Shown here in pieces: positions 20,036 through 27,923 of a stretch of DNA of 64,000 bases. Position 1 is the stretch's first letter; each line of letters begins with the position of its first letter. The notes beneath the pieces were generated by a model. That model saw only the letters and a program-made list of their open reading frames with translations. It was not told where the DNA came from and did no database searches. This stretch comes from Sphingomonas sp. FARSPH (lineage in GTDB: Bacteria; Pseudomonadota; Alphaproteobacteria; Sphingomonadales; Sphingomonadaceae): contig NZ_CP029985.1 in the NCBI RefSeq assembly GCF_003355005.1, positions 1,727,001 to 1,791,000 on the forward strand, given 5' to 3'. Both the position numbers and the translations under genes were made by a program.

Positions 20036-21141
20036 AACGTGTCGATCATCCCGGTGAGGACCTCGAGGCAGGACACGGCCAAAGCCTTCGACCGTTCGCC
20101 CGACCAGCCGAATTCGGCATCGGGATTGGGATCATGGTCCTTGAACGGCATTTCCAGCGTCACCGACACCGTGCCGAAGCGGTGCGCGAGCTGGTTGGTC
20201 GACATCGACAGGTTGGCGTTGCCGGCACTTGCCTTCTCATAGCCCTTCTCGACCTGGAAATCGGGCGTGTGCGCGGCGAGGCGGCGGCCTAAGTCGTAGA
20301 ATTTGGCGCCGTGATCCTCGGTCCAGTTGGGGATGCCCTCATAGCCCGCGATGAAGTTCGCCGGGATCGCCTCGTCGCCATGGACGTCAATCGCGAAGAC
20401 GACGCCGGTTTCGTCCATCGCGTTGCGCACGCACAATACTTCCGGGCTGCGTTCCGCGGTCGGGGCGTGCCATTCGCGGTTGAGGTTCACGCCCGCGGCA
20501 TTGGTGCGCAGATGGCCGCGGCGGGTGCCGTCGGGGTTCATGTTGGGGACGACGTGGACCGTCGCCTTTTCCAGGAGCGGCCGGGCGGCGTCGCTGGTCA
20601 GCCAGTCGAGCGCGCCTTCCATCCACCATTCCGCCATCGATTCGCCCGGATGCTGGCGCGCGTACAGCCACACCGGCTTCGGCCCCGCGCCGATCCGGAA
20701 ATAATCGATCGCCTGCCCGTCGAGCGAGGTGCCGAGCTGGCGGTGCGTGACGCCGGGCGCCTGCGCGATGCGTGCGACCAAAGCCTCGTGCATCTCCATG
20801 GTGTAGGGCGCGAAATAGGCGAACCAGGCGAGTTCGCCGTCGACCTGATAGTCGAACGACAGCACGCCGCCTTCGTAGCGGGTGTCGATCATCCGCCAAT
20901 GGATTCGATCGGTGCTCGCGCGCGTCCGGTAGCCCGGCCAGCCGAACGGATAGGCCGATTCGCCCGCATTGAGGATGCGGAGCGTCAGCCGCCGCCCGCG
21001 CGCGCCGGCGACGCGGAACGAGAACCACTGGAAGAAATCCGACTGATGATCCTTGACGATCTCCAGGTCGACGCGATCCCCGTCGATCGCGACGAGCCGG
21101 ATGTTGCCGCCGTCGAAGGCGGCGTTGATCTGTATGGTCAT
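20032..21141 (-). CDS. M14-family zinc carboxypeptidase (cytosolic carboxypeptidase-like)
   Basis: This 369-residue protein has no signal peptide. An N-terminal beta-sandwich domain of about 120 residues (FFQWFSFRV, YPFGWPGYRTRAS) precedes the carboxypeptidase domain, as in the eukaryotic CCP/AGBL subfamily. Zinc ligands are H164 and E167 (ARQHPGESMAEWW) and H254 (DVHGDE). NPDG, NREW and catalytic E330 (TLEMPF) are also in place. The bacterial substrate is unknown; polyglutamate or protein C-termini are plausible by homology only. Its ATG overlaps the stop of the upstream lipoprotein gene as ATGA. Confidence 0.92.
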   Translation of the reverse strand: MTIQINAAFDGGNIRLVAIDGDRVDLEIVKDHQSDFFQWFSFRVAGARGRRLTLRILNAGESAYPFGWPGYRTRASTDRIHWRMIDTRYEGGVLSFDYQVDGELAWFAYFAPYTMEMHEALVARIAQAPGVTHRQLGTSLDGQAIDYFRIGAGPKPVWLYARQHPGESMAEWWMEGALDWLTSDAARPLLEKATVHVVPNMNPDGTRRGHLRTNAAGVNLNREWHAPTAERSPEVLCVRNAMDETGVVFAIDVHGDEAIPANFIAGYEGIPNWTEDHGAKFYDLGRRLAAHTPDFQVEKGYEKASAGNANLSMSTNQLAHRFGTVSVTLEMPFKDHDPNPDAEFGWSGERSKALAVSCLEVLTGMIDTL

Positions 21142-21737
21142 TTGACCTCGATAGTGCGGCCGGACTCGCCCGGGAACCCCACGAACAACGCATGGGCGAG
21201 GCGCGGCGCCTGTTCGTCGGCGCTCCTGATATCGCTGATCCCCTGCGCCTGGCCTTCCCAGACGGGCGACTGGTCGCGGCCGTTCTTGATCGTCACCGAC
21301 AGGCGCGCGGCGAGCACTTCGGTGGGGCGACGCTTGCCGATCGGGAAGCTGATGCCGCCGCCGAGGCCCACGCCGCCACCACGATAGCCGCCGCTATAGC
21401 CGCCTCCGCCCAGGCCGATGCTGACCGGCGGCTGGCGCGGCGGGCCTTCCTGCGTCGTGCGGGTGAAGTTGACGGTCGCGACGTAATCGGGCCGCGCGCC
21501 GGCGGCGGGCAGCGTGTAGCCGAGTTTCAGCAGCTCGCCCTCGACCGCGGCGGCGTAGGTCTTGAACTCGATGCTGGGCGTGCCGGTGTCGAGCGGCTGG
21601 ACCGCGATCGTCCCGCGCGCGATCGGCTGGTTCAGATGATAGCGCACGACCTGCGTCGGCGGCAGCGACGCGGTGGTGGCGCATCCGGCGAGCGCGATGC
21701 CCGCGAAGCCGAGGACGAGGAAGGGGCGAAGGGTCAT
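21138..21737 (-). CDS. DUF4136 lipoprotein
   Basis: This 199-residue lipoprotein has a signal ending in the lipobox LAGC (Cys about residue 18). The mature part has the DUF4136 pattern: an early beta strand, ARPDYVATVNFTRT, then a Gly-rich patch (GLGGGGYSGGYRGGGVGLGGG). Its C-terminal ending is ALFVGFPGESGRTIEVK. The role is unknown, and it is likely envelope-bound. ATG 21737 is chosen because it places the signal peptide at the N-terminus. It heads the operon lipoprotein / M14 / GNAT / gpmA. Confidence 0.85.
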   Translation of the reverse strand: MTLRPFLVLGFAGIALAGCATTASLPPTQVVRYHLNQPIARGTIAVQPLDTGTPSIEFKTYAAAVEGELLKLGYTLPAAGARPDYVATVNFTRTTQEGPPRQPPVSIGLGGGGYSGGYRGGGVGLGGGISFPIGKRRPTEVLAARLSVTIKNGRDQSPVWEGQAQGISDIRSADEQAPRLAHALFVGFPGESGRTIEVK

Positions 21738-21794
21738 GCGGCGAATCCCGATATAGTGACGCGTTGCGAAACGCTCTAAACACCCCGGCGTTGC

Positions 21795-21823
21795 TTGACT
21801 ATTGCAGCGCTTCTGCCTAGGCG
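21795..21823 (+). promoter_or_regulatory. Candidate rpmJ promoter
   Basis: TTGACT (21795-21800) is followed after 17 bases by TAGGCG (21818-21823), about 49 bp before the rpmJ start. The -35 is good and the -10 poor. The position between divergent operons supports a promoter, but the assignment is tentative. Confidence 0.4.
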
Positions 21824-21871
21824 CTCGCGCTTTCTCCGACACCTTTCAATTCGAAAAGAAGCGAATCGATC

Positions 21872-21997
21872 ATGAAGATCCGCAACAGCCTGAAGTCGCT
21901 CAAGGACCGCCACCGGGACAACCGCGTGATCCGTCGCCGCGGCCGCACGTACGTCATCAACAAGACCAACCGTCGTTTCAAGGCGCGTCAGGGCTAA
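21872..21997 (+). CDS. rpmJ: 50S ribosomal protein L36, zinc-free type
   Basis: This is a complete 41-residue L36 (MKIRNSLKSLKDRHRDNR..., ending FKARQG). It matches the alphaproteobacterial form that lacks the four zinc-binding Cys/His residues. It is very basic and belongs to the large ribosomal subunit. It lies six bases before the HAD phosphatase gene, so the two are probably co-transcribed. Confidence 0.95.
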   Translation: MKIRNSLKSLKDRHRDNRVIRRRGRTYVINKTNRRFKARQG

Positions 21998-22003
21998 GCA
22001 GCC

Positions 22004-22615
22004 ATGCGCATGCCGACCGCCGTCATCTTCGACGTCGGCCGGGTCTTGTACGACTGGGACCCACGGTTCCTGTATCGGCGCCTGATCGACGACGATCGGG
22101 CGCTTGATGCGTTTGTGCGCGACGTCGTCACGCACGAATGGCATTTCCAGCATGATGCCGGACGCGACTTCGCCGACACCTCGGCGGAGCTTACGGCGCT
22201 GTTCCCCGAACATGCTGAGCTGATCCGCGCCTGGGGGCCGCGCTTCCTCGAGAGCATCGGCGATCCGATCCCCGGCATGCACGCGCTCGTCGACGAGCTG
22301 CATGCGCGCGCCGTACCGCTGTTCGCGATCACCAACTTCAGCCACGAATTCTGGCCGCCGTTCCGCGCGCGCGAGGCGGCGATGTTCGACCGGTTCCGTG
22401 ATGTCGTCGTGTCGGGCGACGAGAAACTGGTGAAGCCCGATCCCGCCATCTATCGCCTGGCGCTCGACCGATTCGGGCTTGAGGCGGCGGAGACGGTGTT
22501 CATCGACGACAATGCGGCGAACATTGCCGGCGCGCAGAGCGTCGGGCTGATCGGGCTGCATTTCACCGGCGAGCCGACGCTGCGCCGGGAACTCGAGACG
22601 CTGGGGCTGCTGTAA
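22004..22615 (+). CDS. HAD-superfamily phosphatase (YihX-like)
   Basis: This 203-residue HAD hydrolase starts MRMPTAVIFDVGRVLYDWD. Motif I is DxG where most phosphatases have DxD, as in the YihX/glucose-1-phosphatase branch. The nucleophilic Asp is kept, but the usual second Asp is not. Motif II is ITNF and motif III K (KLVKPDPAIY), and motif IV is FIDDNAANI. The substrate is presumably a small sugar or nucleotide phosphate. It is transcribed after rpmJ and ends at a shared hairpin. Confidence 0.88.
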   Translation: MRMPTAVIFDVGRVLYDWDPRFLYRRLIDDDRALDAFVRDVVTHEWHFQHDAGRDFADTSAELTALFPEHAELIRAWGPRFLESIGDPIPGMHALVDELHARAVPLFAITNFSHEFWPPFRAREAAMFDRFRDVVVSGDEKLVKPDPAIYRLALDRFGLEAAETVFIDDNAANIAGAQSVGLIGLHFTGEPTLRRELETLGLL

Positions 22616-22617
22616 TC

Positions 22618-22639
22618 CCCCTCCCGCAAGCGGGAGGGG
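22618..22639. terminator. Hairpin between convergent HAD and pyk genes (dispersed repeat)
   Basis: A perfect 10-bp stem CCCCTCCCGC / GCGGGAGGGG with an AA loop lies between convergent stops at 22615 and 22650. There is no T-run. The identical 22-nt core recurs at 45173-45194, so it is a dispersed palindrome that may serve as a bidirectional terminator. Confidence 0.65.
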
Positions 22640-22649
22640 AGGTGCCTGC

Positions 22650-24104
22650 TCAGCCGTCGTCCTTCAATTCGTCGCCGATGATACGCACGACGTGGATGAC
22701 GTTGGTCGATCCCGGGGTGCGGAAGGGGACGCCCGCCATCACGATGACGCGGTCGCCCGCCTTAGCAATGCCGGTGCGCAGCGCCATCCGCTTCGACTTG
22801 CCGACCATGTCCTCGAACGATTCGACGTCGCGTGTGTGGACCGCATGCGTGCCCCACAGCAGACCGAGCCGACGCGCCGTCTCCTTGTTCGGCGTCAGCG
22901 TCAGGATCGGCACCGGCGGCCGTTCGCGTGCGATGCGGCGCGCGGTCGAGCCGGACGTGGTGAAACAGATGATCGCCGTCGCCGACGTGGTATGCGCGAT
23001 CGACTTCGCCGCCTCCGCCAGCGCGTCGGCGGTGGTCGGATCGGGGCGCGTCACGGTGAAGTGGATACGGTCGCCGTGGCCGGGGTCGCTTTCCACCGAG
23101 ATGCCGATCGCATTCATCATCGCGACCGATTCGACCGGCCATGCGCCGGCCGCGCTTTCCGCAGACAGCATGATCGCGTCCGCACCGTCGTAGATGGCGG
23201 TGGCGACGTCGGACACCTCGGCGCGGGTCGGCGACGGGCTCTGGATCATCGATTCGAGCATCTGCGTCGCGACCACCACCGGGCGGCCGAGCCGGCGCGC
23301 GGTTTCGACGATGCGCTTCTGCAGCGGCGGTACCGTCTGCGGCGGCAGTTCGACGCCCAGGTCGCCGCGCGCGACCATCACGCCGTCGCACGCCTCGACG
23401 ATCTCCTCGAGCCGGTCGATCGCCTGCGGCTTTTCGATCTTGGCGAGCAGCGCGGCCTTGCCGCCGATCAGTTTGCGCGCCTCCCACAGGTCCTCGGGCC
23501 GCTGTACGAAGCTCAATGCGATCCAGTCGACGCCCTGCTCGACCGCGAAGGCGAGGTCGCTGCGATCCTTTTCGGTCAGCGCGGCCATCGGCAGCACGAC
23601 GTCTGGGACGTTGAGCCCCTTGTTGTTCGACAGCGGCCCGCCGACCTCGACCGTGGTGACGATCCGATCCGCGTCATGCTCGGCGACGCGCAGCACCAAT
23701 TTGCCATCGTCGAGCAGCAGGCGGGCGCCCGGCTCGATCGCCTCGAAAATCTCGCGATGCGGCAGTTCGACGCGCGTCGCGTCGCCCGGCGCCGGGTCGC
23801 GATCGAGCACGAAGCGGCTGCCGTGTTCCAGCACGACCTTGCCGCCGTCGAACTTGCCGACGCGCAGCTTGGGGCCCTGAAGATCGGCCAGGATCGTGGT
23901 CGGGCGCCGGAATTCGCGTTCGAGGTCGCGGATCGCCTGGATCACGGGCACCTTCGATGCCTGGTCGCCGTGGCTCATGTTGATGCGGAAGGCGTCGGCC
24001 CCGGCCTGGAACAGGGTGGCGATCATCTCGGGGCTGTTGCTCGCGGGACCGAGGGTCGCGAGAACGCGCACTTTTCGCGATCTGGGCGCGATGGCAGTGG
24101 TCAT
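22650..24104 (-). CDS. pyk: Pyruvate kinase
   Basis: This enzyme converts phosphoenolpyruvate and ADP to pyruvate and ATP at the end of glycolysis or the Entner-Doudoroff pathway. The 484 residues include TLGPASNSPEM, the substrate-binding AFRINMSHG, LADLQGPKLRVG, the active-site IEKPQAIDRLEEI, VARGDLGVELP and DGADAIMLSAESAAGAWPVE. A C-terminal domain follows. The start ATG 24104 is preceded by AGGAG. A long open frame extends upstream over the neighbouring gene but has no family similarity. Confidence 0.97.
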   Translation of the reverse strand: MTTAIAPRSRKVRVLATLGPASNSPEMIATLFQAGADAFRINMSHGDQASKVPVIQAIRDLEREFRRPTTILADLQGPKLRVGKFDGGKVVLEHGSRFVLDRDPAPGDATRVELPHREIFEAIEPGARLLLDDGKLVLRVAEHDADRIVTTVEVGGPLSNNKGLNVPDVVLPMAALTEKDRSDLAFAVEQGVDWIALSFVQRPEDLWEARKLIGGKAALLAKIEKPQAIDRLEEIVEACDGVMVARGDLGVELPPQTVPPLQKRIVETARRLGRPVVVATQMLESMIQSPSPTRAEVSDVATAIYDGADAIMLSAESAAGAWPVESVAMMNAIGISVESDPGHGDRIHFTVTRPDPTTADALAEAAKSIAHTTSATAIICFTTSGSTARRIARERPPVPILTLTPNKETARRLGLLWGTHAVHTRDVESFEDMVGKSKRMALRTGIAKAGDRVIVMAGVPFRTPGSTNVIHVVRIIGDELKDDG

Positions 24105-24185
24105 GAATGGGGCTCCTGGGGAATGGCCGCCGTCCCCTCTAGTCCCTATCTGGTCGGGATCAACCATTGGAAGGGCCAAGCGCGC

Positions 24186-24566
24186 ATGACCGATCCCCTC
24201 GACACGCTGGACGATACCGTCGCCGCTGCGGCGTTCCGTCGCCTCGTTCGCCATCTGCGCCACCGCACCGATGCGCAGAACATCGACCTGATGGGGCTTG
24301 CGGGTTTCTGCCGCAACTGCCTGTCGGACTGGATCGAGGAGGCGGGCGGCCTGTCGAAAGACGCGGCGCGCGAGACGATCTACGGCATGCCGCAGGCGGA
24401 GTGGAAGCGGCATTACCAGACGGAGGCGAGCCCCGAGCAGGTCGCGCGCATGGCGGACAGCGTCGCCCGGAACCGGCGTGACGCCGACCTCGACGAGGCG
24501 TTGGACGAAAGCTTTCCGGCGAGCGACCCGCCCGCAATGACCGAACCGGGTCGCCGAGAGGCTTGA
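24186..24566 (+). CDS. DUF1244 family protein
   Basis: This 126-residue cytosolic protein has the DUF1244 core FRRLVRHLRHRTDAQNIDL followed by GLAGFCRNCLSDWIEEA, with its two conserved cysteines. The family is found mainly in proteobacteria and has no assigned function. A C-terminal tail DEALDESFPASDPPAM extends beyond the usual domain. This short acidic motif recurs at the ends of many unrelated alphaproteobacterial proteins. ATG 24186 is used; the gene is divergent from pyk. Confidence 0.85.
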   Translation: MTDPLDTLDDTVAAAAFRRLVRHLRHRTDAQNIDLMGLAGFCRNCLSDWIEEAGGLSKDAARETIYGMPQAEWKRHYQTEASPEQVARMADSVARNRRDADLDEALDESFPASDPPAMTEPGRREA

Positions 24567-24670
24567 GCGCATCGTGGTAAAGGCCTAGACGCGGCGCCCT
24601 GCCGGCGCGGCCGGTATCATCATCGAATCAGCAAGGAAGGGCCGCGACCGGTTCGCGGCGGGTGGGACAT

Positions 24671-24937
24671 ATGGCGGAAGAGCGTGGCGAAGGCATGGGC
24701 GGCGGGCACGTCGCGGCGGACGAACTGCGGCTGCTGATCGAGCGCGCCGAGCGGCTCGAAGAAGAGAAGAAGGGTATCGCCGACGACATCAAGGACGTGA
24801 TGGCCGAGGCGAAGGGGCGCGGTTACGACCCGAAGGCGATCCGCAAGATCCTCTCGATCCGCAAGAAGAAGAAGGAAGAGTATCAGGAAGAGGAAGCGAT
24901 CCTCGAGGTGTACATGCAGGCGCTCGGCATGATCTGA
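24671..24937 (+). CDS. gapR: GapR-family nucleoid-associated protein (DUF2312)
   Basis: This 88-residue protein is made of helices and a coiled coil: ADELRLLIERAERLEEEKKG, then DIKDVMAEAKGRGYDPKAIR, and a basic IRKKKKEEYQEEEAILEVY. It matches Caulobacter GapR, which forms a clamp around overtwisted A/T-rich DNA and stimulates type II topoisomerases. ATG 24671 is preferred to GTG 24662 from the GGTGGGA spacing. A small hairpin lies directly at its stop. Confidence 0.92.
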   Translation: MAEERGEGMGGGHVAADELRLLIERAERLEEEKKGIADDIKDVMAEAKGRGYDPKAIRKILSIRKKKKEEYQEEEAILEVYMQALGMI

Positions 24938-24954
24938 GCCCGCATCGGGCTTTC
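24937..24954 (+). terminator. Small hairpin at the end of gapR
   Basis: AGCCCG / CGGGCT (24937-24942 and 24946-24951) with a CAT loop begins at the last base of the gapR stop and is followed by TT. It is short and has a minimal T-run, so termination is only probable. Confidence 0.5.
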
Positions 24955-25027
24955 GCGGGTGTCGCGACGGCCCGATGTCCCGGCCTTTTCGGCCGCGTGC
25001 GGCGGCGCGTTCCGCCCGCAGGGCCGC

Positions 25028-25639
25028 TCAGTCGTCGGCGGCGACCGGATCGACGACGAGCAGCAACCGCGCCGCCGCCGGATCGGCGAGCGGCGGCGAA
25101 CGGTGCAGGATCGCCGGCTCGGCAACGAGCCGCCGCCCCTTGAGCAGGGCGATGGCGTTACGCGGAATGTGCCGGATCGCGTCCGGCCGCGTCGCCTCCA
25201 CCCATTGCGTGCCGGCACCGCGATAGGTGACGAGCAGGCGCGTCGTCACATAATCCATGTGAAAGCGGCGGCAGGCGTCGGTGACGATCCATTCCAGCCG
25301 GATGCGGACCGCCGCGACGCGGCGGATGCCCGCGTGGAAGCGCGCCAGCCGCGCGATGTCGATTGCCAGCGGGACGGCGAGGTCGGCGGGGTAGCCCGCC
25401 TCCATCAGCGCGCGTGGCAAATCCGACGCCAACTGGGCGACAGGCATGATCGTGTCGATCGATGCGATCGGATCGATCGCGAGCGTCCCAAGCGCGGCCA
25501 GCGCCGGATCGGTGTCGCGCGGACAGATCGCGAGCTGGCAGGACGAAGCGTCGATCGCCGCGGCGAGCGCGGGGAGGTCGTCGACAGGCGTGACGTGCGG
25601 ACCATCGCAGGTGCGCGGGTCATCGAAAAGAGCGTGCAT
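25028..25639 (-). CDS. DUF1826 family protein
   Basis: This protein has 203 residues if started at ATG 25639 (MHALFDDPRTCDG). A second in-frame ATG at 25657 would add six residues. The DUF1826 family hallmark TTRLLVTYRGAGTQW is present, together with CRRFHMDYV, which could bind metal. The family is often linked to zinc homeostasis genes; I infer no activity. I prefer 25639 because a perfect palindrome (25650-25664), which looks like an operator, covers the alternative ATG. It lies 68 bp downstream of the HerA-like gene on the same strand. Confidence 0.8.
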   Translation of the reverse strand: MHALFDDPRTCDGPHVTPVDDLPALAAAIDASSCQLAICPRDTDPALAALGTLAIDPIASIDTIMPVAQLASDLPRALMEAGYPADLAVPLAIDIARLARFHAGIRRVAAVRIRLEWIVTDACRRFHMDYVTTRLLVTYRGAGTQWVEATRPDAIRHIPRNAIALLKGRRLVAEPAILHRSPPLADPAAARLLLVVDPVAADD

Positions 25640-25649
25640 CGAATCGTGA

Positions 25650-25664
25650 TGATACATCGTATCA
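25650..25664 (-). promoter_or_regulatory. Palindrome TGATAC-N3-GTATCA upstream of the DUF1826 gene
   Basis: A perfect 6-bp inverted repeat with a 3-nt spacer starts 11 bp upstream of the preferred start. It sits in an A/T-rich patch. Position and symmetry suggest a repressor site. A Fur/Zur-type regulator is possible given the family's zinc links, but the sequence is not a full Zur box. Confidence 0.4.
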
Positions 25665-25707
25665 AATTTGTCGAGTGGCCGATCCGCGCCGGCGAACGGG
25701 TCGCCGT

Positions 25708-27174
25708 TCACACGGCCTCGCTCGCCGCGGTCGTCCAGCCCAGGCGGGGGATGGTGATTGAGCGTTTGCCCGATAGATCGGTGCGCAGCACGAACAGTTC
25801 GCGGCTTTCGATGTAGCCGACGAGCCGGCGGACGCGGCCCAGCGAACTGGTGCCATAGGTTTCCGCGAGCGCGGCGTCGGACGGGCACGGCTCGCCCTCG
25901 CGCGCGGCACGGGCGACGAGCAGGAACGGGCCGATCATGTCCTCGGGCAAGGTATCGGCGAGCGCCATCGCCGCCGCCCATTCGGGATCGCTGACGTCGA
26001 AGATGCCGGCGCGTGCCGCGGACAGGCGCCGGGTGAAGCCGGCGAGGTCGAGCGGTGGCTTCGCCAGCCCTGCCATGCGGCAGCGGACCTGAAAGTCCTG
26101 GAACAGCACCGATGGCGGCCGCATCGCGGCATCGCCGTCCGCGACGATCGCACGCAGCACGTCGGCGTAGATCGTCTCGACCTCCTCGTCCGACTTGTCG
26201 GGCAGCGGCGCGAGACCGGGCTGGACCGGCGCGGGGCGTTCGATCGTGTCGAGCAGCTCGTCCGCAGGCACGCGGCGCGGACGCGGATCGAACGTCATCG
26301 GCAGCTGCGGCGCCGCCTCGGGCGGGGGCGCGAAGATCAGTTCCTGGAGATTCTCGACCGGCGCGGAAGGGAGCGGGGTCAATTTTGGGCTGCCCGAGCG
26401 TGCGCTCGTCTCGACCGCGCCGATCCTGACCGTGATCGGGCGGCGCGACACCGCGGGGCCGAGCGCCAGGAAGGTGCCGCGCGCGAGGTCGCGGATTGCC
26501 TCCGCCTGGCGCCGCTCCATGCCGAGCAGGTCGGCGGCGCGCGCCATGTCGATATCGAGGAAGGTGCGCCCCATCAGGAAGTTCGACGCTTCCGCGGCGA
26601 CGTTCTTGGCGAGCTTCGCCAGCCGCTGCGTCGCGATGACGCCGGCGAGGCCGCGCTTGCGGCCGCGGCACATCAGATTGGTCATCGCCGACAGCGACGC
26701 ACGGCGCACTTCTTCGGCGACCTCGCCGCCGCCCGCGGGCGCGAACAACTGCGCCTCGTCGACGACGACGAGCGCGGGATACCAATGGTCGCGTGGCGCA
26801 TCGAACAGCGCCGACAGGAAGGCCGCGGCGCAGCGCATCTGCCCTTCCGCCTCCAGCCCTTCGAGGCTAAGCACGACGCTGGCGCGATGTTCGCGCAGGC
26901 GGCCGGCGATGCGCGCGATCTCGGCCTGCGAATAATCCGCCGCCTCGATCACGACGTGGCCGTAGGCGTCGGACAGCGTGACGAAGTCGCCTTCGGGATC
27001 GATTACCACCTGCTGCACCTGGCCCGCCGAGCGTTCCAGCATGCGGCGCAGCAGGTGCGACTTGCCCGACCCGGAATTGCCCTGGACGAGCAACCGGGTG
27101 GCGAGCAATTCTTCGAGGTCCATGGTCACGGGCGCGCCGCGTTCGTCGCTGCCCATGTCTACGCTGACGGTCAT
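25708..27174 (-). CDS. HerA-like ATP-binding protein (DUF87-type P-loop ATPase)
   Basis: This 488-residue motor ATPase carries Walker A LVQGNSGSGKSHLLRRM near residue 30 and Walker B ALVVVDEAQLFAP, then LMCRGRKRGLAGVIATQRLAKL. This is the HerA/FtsK-superfamily arrangement, implying DNA translocation or processing. The last 200 residues form an unassigned domain, ending in a winged-helix-like stretch (LAETYGTSSLGRVRRLVGYI). No NurA nuclease is adjacent. ATG 27174 gives MTVSVDMGSDERG; it is divergent from the DUF1003 gene. Confidence 0.85.
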   Translation of the reverse strand: MTVSVDMGSDERGAPVTMDLEELLATRLLVQGNSGSGKSHLLRRMLERSAGQVQQVVIDPEGDFVTLSDAYGHVVIEAADYSQAEIARIAGRLREHRASVVLSLEGLEAEGQMRCAAAFLSALFDAPRDHWYPALVVVDEAQLFAPAGGGEVAEEVRRASLSAMTNLMCRGRKRGLAGVIATQRLAKLAKNVAAEASNFLMGRTFLDIDMARAADLLGMERRQAEAIRDLARGTFLALGPAVSRRPITVRIGAVETSARSGSPKLTPLPSAPVENLQELIFAPPPEAAPQLPMTFDPRPRRVPADELLDTIERPAPVQPGLAPLPDKSDEEVETIYADVLRAIVADGDAAMRPPSVLFQDFQVRCRMAGLAKPPLDLAGFTRRLSAARAGIFDVSDPEWAAAMALADTLPEDMIGPFLLVARAAREGEPCPSDAALAETYGTSSLGRVRRLVGYIESRELFVLRTDLSGKRSITIPRLGWTTAASEAV

Positions 27175-27289
27175 GATCGCCGCCCGTTTGGCCGACGGGG
27201 GGGCGGGGGGCAAGCGGTTTGCGTCGGGTTGGCGGCGGCGGCGCGCACGGCTAGGGCGACGACGGACTTTTCAGCCGGAATCCCCAGCC

Positions 27290-27823
27290 ATGTCGCAGCG
27301 CCCGCCGATCACCGACCTTGCCCTGCGACTGCTGCGCAAGCCCAACGAGGCGCTCGATCCCGAGGAGCGGCGCGTCCTTGCCAGCATCGACGCGGGCACG
27401 CTGATCAGCCGCGACGCGGCGGACGAGGCGGATCTGCGCGCGAGTGTCGGCGACCGGCTGGCGGACAAGGTCGCCGCGGTCGGCGGGTCGTGGGGCTTCA
27501 TCATCGCCTTCACGCTCGTGCTGCTGGGCTGGATGATCCTCAATTCGGACGTGCTCGGCCATTTCGGGCTGGTCTTCGATCCGTATCCCTACATCTTTTT
27601 GAACCTGATGCTCTCGACGCTGGCGGCGATCCAGGCACCCGTCATCATGATGAGCCAGAACCGCCAGGCGGCGAAGGACCGGCTGGCCGCGAGCCTGGAC
27701 TATGAGACGAACCTGCGCGCGGAGCTGGAGATCCTGCGGCTGCACGAGAAGCTCGACCTGCTCGTCGCGGAACGGCTGGCGGGACTGGAAGCGAAAATCG
27801 ACGGCTTGGCCCAAAGGACCTGA
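27290..27823 (+). CDS. DUF1003 integral membrane protein
   Basis: This 177-residue protein has two transmembrane helices (GGSWGFIIAFTLVLLGWMIL and PYPYIFLNLMLSTLAAIQAP), with the family motif MMSQNRQAAKDRL after the second. The C-terminus is an amphipathic helix rich in Leu and Glu/Lys. The DUF1003 family is widespread and of unknown function. ATG 27290 is taken as the start; an upstream open frame belongs to the opposite strand's gene. It ends at a very strong hairpin. Confidence 0.88.
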   Translation: MSQRPPITDLALRLLRKPNEALDPEERRVLASIDAGTLISRDAADEADLRASVGDRLADKVAAVGGSWGFIIAFTLVLLGWMILNSDVLGHFGLVFDPYPYIFLNLMLSTLAAIQAPVIMMSQNRQAAKDRLAASLDYETNLRAELEILRLHEKLDLLVAERLAGLEAKIDGLAQRT

Positions 27824-27824
27824 G

Positions 27825-27868
27825 GCGGCACCGGCCCGCTCCCCCGCCCGGGAGCGGGCCGGTGCCGC
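27825..27868 (+). terminator. Long GC-rich hairpin after the DUF1003 gene
   Basis: There is a perfect 17-bp stem (27827-27843 / 27850-27866, beginning GGCACCGGCCCGCTCCC) with two further closing pairs and a 6-nt loop. It starts just after the stop at 27823. There is no T-run, so it is a stalling or rho-aided terminator, or simply a stable mRNA 3' end. Confidence 0.65.
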
Positions 27869-27923
27869 TTCCACGTCAGTGGATCAGCCGCTAAAGGCAC
27901 ACGATTATCCGTCAGAGGCGACC

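Noticed and set aside
22692..24185. Long N-terminal extension of the DUF1244 frame across pyk
   Set aside because: It is antisense to pyruvate kinase; only the last 126 codons show family similarity, starting at ATG 24186.
25639..25657. ATG 25657 as start of the DUF1826 gene
   Set aside because: It lies inside a perfect palindrome and has no better ribosome site. It remains possible, but I chose ATG 25639.
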